From the NCBI GenBank assembly GCA_017430085.1, contig JAFRNR010000052.1, positions 1 through 64,000 on the forward strand: a stretch of DNA of 64,000 nucleotides. Reading direction: 5' to 3'. The notes under the pieces are model-generated. The model searched no databases. It was not told the origin of the DNA and worked only from the letters and a program-made list of their open reading frames with translations. This stretch comes from Lachnospiraceae bacterium (lineage in GTDB: Bacteria > Bacillota > Clostridia > Lachnospirales > Lachnospiraceae). Of the stretch, positions 62,156 to 64,000 are shown piece after piece. Numbering within the stretch: the first letter of the stretch is position 1; every line of letters starts with the position of its first letter. A program made the position numbers and the translations under genes.

Positions 62156-64000
62156 ATGCGTCAGAGAATCACGAAACGTTTGACAGCCCTGTTTCTGTGC
62201 CTGGTCATGCTGGGCACCATGATCCCGGCGTCCGCGGCACCGGCGGCGGAAACGGAACTGCTTCCCGTCAGCACAGCCGTTCTGAACGAAGCGGAACCGC
62301 TGACTACCCCGGAGACCGTGGATGCGGCTAATGCCGATAAACCGACGATCACCACGCAGCCGAAAAACGTGACGAAAAACGTCGGCGAAACGGGAAAATT
62401 TACGGTCAAAGCCGACGGCGCGACCAAATACCAGTGGTATTGGCGTAAAAACAGCGACAGCAGCTGGGCCAAGAGCACGGCCTCCAGCGCGACGGCGGCC
62501 ACGCTTTCCCTCAAGGCCACCATGGCGCGGCACGGCTGCCAGTACCGCTGCAAAGTCTCCAACAGCTCCGGTTATGTCTACACCAAAGCCGTCACGTTCA
62601 CCGTGATCGGCAAACCGGAGATCACTTCCCAGCCGGAGAACGTCACGAGGTTTGAAAATGATACCGCGGAGTTTACGGTCGCAGCCGACGGCGCGGAATC
62701 ATACCAGTGGTACTGGCGCAAAAACAGCGACAGCAGCTGGGCCAAGAGCACGGCTTCCACCGCGACGACCGCGACGCTCAAACTCAAGGCGACCGCCGCG
62801 CGGAACGGCTGTCAGTACCGCTGCAAAGTCTCCAACGGTACCGGCTCCGTCTACACGAAGACCGTTACGTTCACCGTGATCTGCAATCCCCGGATCACTT
62901 CCCAGCCGGAGAGTGTCACGAAGAACGTCGGCGAGACCGCGAAATTCACGGTCAAGGCCGAAAACGTGACATCATACCAGTGGTACTGGCGCCGGGACAG
63001 CAGCAGCGAGTGGAAGGCGAGCACGGCGTCCAGCGCGACGAGCCCGACCCTCAGCCTCAAGGCGACCCTGGCGCGGAACGGCTGCCAGTACCGCTGCAAA
63101 GTCTCCGGCAGTTACTATTTCTACAGCGACACCGTCACGCTGACCGTCGTCGGCAAGCCCGAGATCACCACGCAGCCGAAGAACATAACGAAAGCCCTGG
63201 GCGAGACCGGCAAATTTACGGTCAAGGCCGTCGGCGCGACGAAATACCAGTGGTACTGGCGCACAGACAGCAACAGCAGCTGGATCAAGAACCTGGCTTC
63301 CAGCGCGACGACACCGACCCTGTCGCTGAAAGCGGTCGCCGCGCGGAACGGCTGCCAGTACCGCTGCAAAGTGTTCAACGGATCGGATTACGTCTACACG
63401 AATGCCGTCACCTTCACCGTGACCCATGGGATCCAGATCACGTCGCAGCCGGCCAATGTGTCCATCAGCGAAGGCGGCACCGCCATCTTCACTGTGGCTG
63501 CGACGAACGCCGAAAGCTACCAGTGGTACTGGTGGAAGTCCAGCACCTCCAGCTGGGTGGAGTGCGGCGGCTCTGACGCGAAAACGGCAACGCTGAAATA
63601 TACGGAAGTCCAATACACTTGGGACGGCTACTATTTCTGCTGCAAAGTGTCGAACAGCTTAGGCTCGGTCTGGAGCACCTACGCGAGACTGACCGTGACC
63701 GACCGGCACGTGCCGGTGATCAAGACCCAGCCGCAGAACCTGACGGTGGAAGACGGCTTCCCGGTGGACTTTACCGTCAAAGCCAGATACGCGGACAGTT
63801 ACCAGTGGTACTGGCGGAAAAAGAGCAGCGACGACTGGACGGCAATCGTCGGGAGCTCGTCGACCCTGCACTATGACAGGATCTATGAACACTGGAACGG
63901 CTACCAGTTCCGCTGCAAAGTTTCTAACAGCGCCGGTTATGTTTATACCCAGGCGGCCACGCTGACGGTCACGCCTGCCAACGTCACGTACCGCGCGCTG
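62156..64000 (+). CDS. Secreted Ig-repeat protein with caspase-like domain, tandem copy 2 (3' end beyond the window)
   Basis: The frame from ATG at 62156 is open to the end of the window (615 codons). The signal peptide (KRLTALFLCLVMLGTMIPAS) is close to that of the preceding gene. Six Ig-like domains follow, starting KPTITTQP, KPEITSQP, NPRITSQP, KPEITTQP, IQITSQP and PVIKTQP, each with YQWYW and most with QYRCKVSN. The last complete residues are NVTYRAL, which match the first residues of the caspase-like domain in the preceding gene, so a protease domain almost certainly continues beyond base 64000. It is 20 bases downstream of tandem copy 1 with an AAGGGAGGA site, so the two should be one transcript. 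Confidence 0.85.
   Translation, partial: MRQRITKRLTALFLCLVMLGTMIPASAAPAAETELLPVSTAVLNEAEPLTTPETVDAANADKPTITTQPKNVTKNVGETGKFTVKADGATKYQWYWRKNSDSSWAKSTASSATAATLSLKATMARHGCQYRCKVSNSSGYVYTKAVTFTVIGKPEITSQPENVTRFENDTAEFTVAADGAESYQWYWRKNSDSSWAKSTASTATTATLKLKATAARNGCQYRCKVSNGTGSVYTKTVTFTVICNPRITSQPESVTKNVGETAKFTVKAENVTSYQWYWRRDSSSEWKASTASSATSPTLSLKATLARNGCQYRCKVSGSYYFYSDTVTLTVVGKPEITTQPKNITKALGETGKFTVKAVGATKYQWYWRTDSNSSWIKNLASSATTPTLSLKAVAARNGCQYRCKVFNGSDYVYTNAVTFTVTHGIQITSQPANVSISEGGTAIFTVAATNAESYQWYWWKSSTSSWVECGGSDAKTATLKYTEVQYTWDGYYFCCKVSNSLGSVWSTYARLTVTDRHVPVIKTQPQNLTVEDGFPVDFTVKARYADSYQWYWRKKSSDDWTAIVGSSSTLHYDRIYEHWNGYQFRCKVSNSAGYVYTQAATLTVTPANVTYRAL

Overview
The window is about 64 kb of GC-rich bacterial DNA that is almost entirely coding. 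Strong Shine-Dalgarno sites, clear sigma-70 (SigA-type) promoters, a V-type ATPase operon, BlaI/BlaR1 and LytTR-DUF3021 regulators, DegV, LuxS and small ECF sigma/membrane-protein pairs all point to the Clostridia (Bacillota), probably a high-GC anaerobic gut or rumen lineage. This placement is inferred from gene content only. I found no rRNA, tRNA, CRISPR array, prophage or intact insertion sequence.

Layout. 1-5.9 kb: the end of an ABC exporter, a membrane-anchored type-B carboxylesterase, gap, degV and a DUF308 membrane protein. 6-9.5 kb: a secreted LRR/Ig/caspase-like protein and a small membrane protein. 9.5-11 kb: gdhA. 11-14.4 kb: an ECF sigma factor with a very large membrane partner. 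14.4-14.8 kb: a tandem array of 43-bp palindromic repeats. 14.8-16.4 kb (minus strand): two paralogous membrane proteins of unknown function. 16.6-25.5 kb: a nine-gene V-ATPase operon (G/H-like, I, K, E, C, F, A, B, D). 25.7-29.8 kb: a BlaI repressor with two operators and a BlaR1-like metalloprotease with a huge non-standard sensor. 30-32 kb: typA. 32.1-34.2 kb (minus): an ECF sigma factor translationally coupled to a membrane-anchored serpin. 34.3-35.4 kb: LytTR and DUF3021. 35.6-42.5 kb: an MBL hydrolase divergent from luxE-luxC, then an M29 aminopeptidase, an ADP-ribosylglycohydrolase, luxS and an esterase. 42.6-54.1 kb: fic, GNAT, an unknown protein, a low-molecular-weight tyrosine phosphatase, a lipase-like surface protein, a rhodanese/cyclophilin-like lipoprotein, proC, an MFS transporter, a GH2 glycosidase, an FMN reductase and a histidine phosphatase. 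54.2-64 kb: a decayed iron-sulfur oxidoreductase remnant, a carbohydrate-binding lipoprotein, a MetH-activation-like protein, ilvD, and two tandem secreted Ig/caspase-like proteins, the second running off the window.

Themes. Several loci are devoted to the cell surface and proteolysis: three Ig/caspase-like secreted proteins with an EF-hand-like loop near the end, a serpin in the anti-sigma position, a BlaR1-type protease sensor and a membrane-anchored lipase-like protein. The serpin-sigma pair and the caspase-like paralogues are the best candidates for undescribed biology. Intergenic regions are seeded with three families of short palindromic repeats (A, B and C below), sometimes inside operons and sometimes apparently used as terminators.
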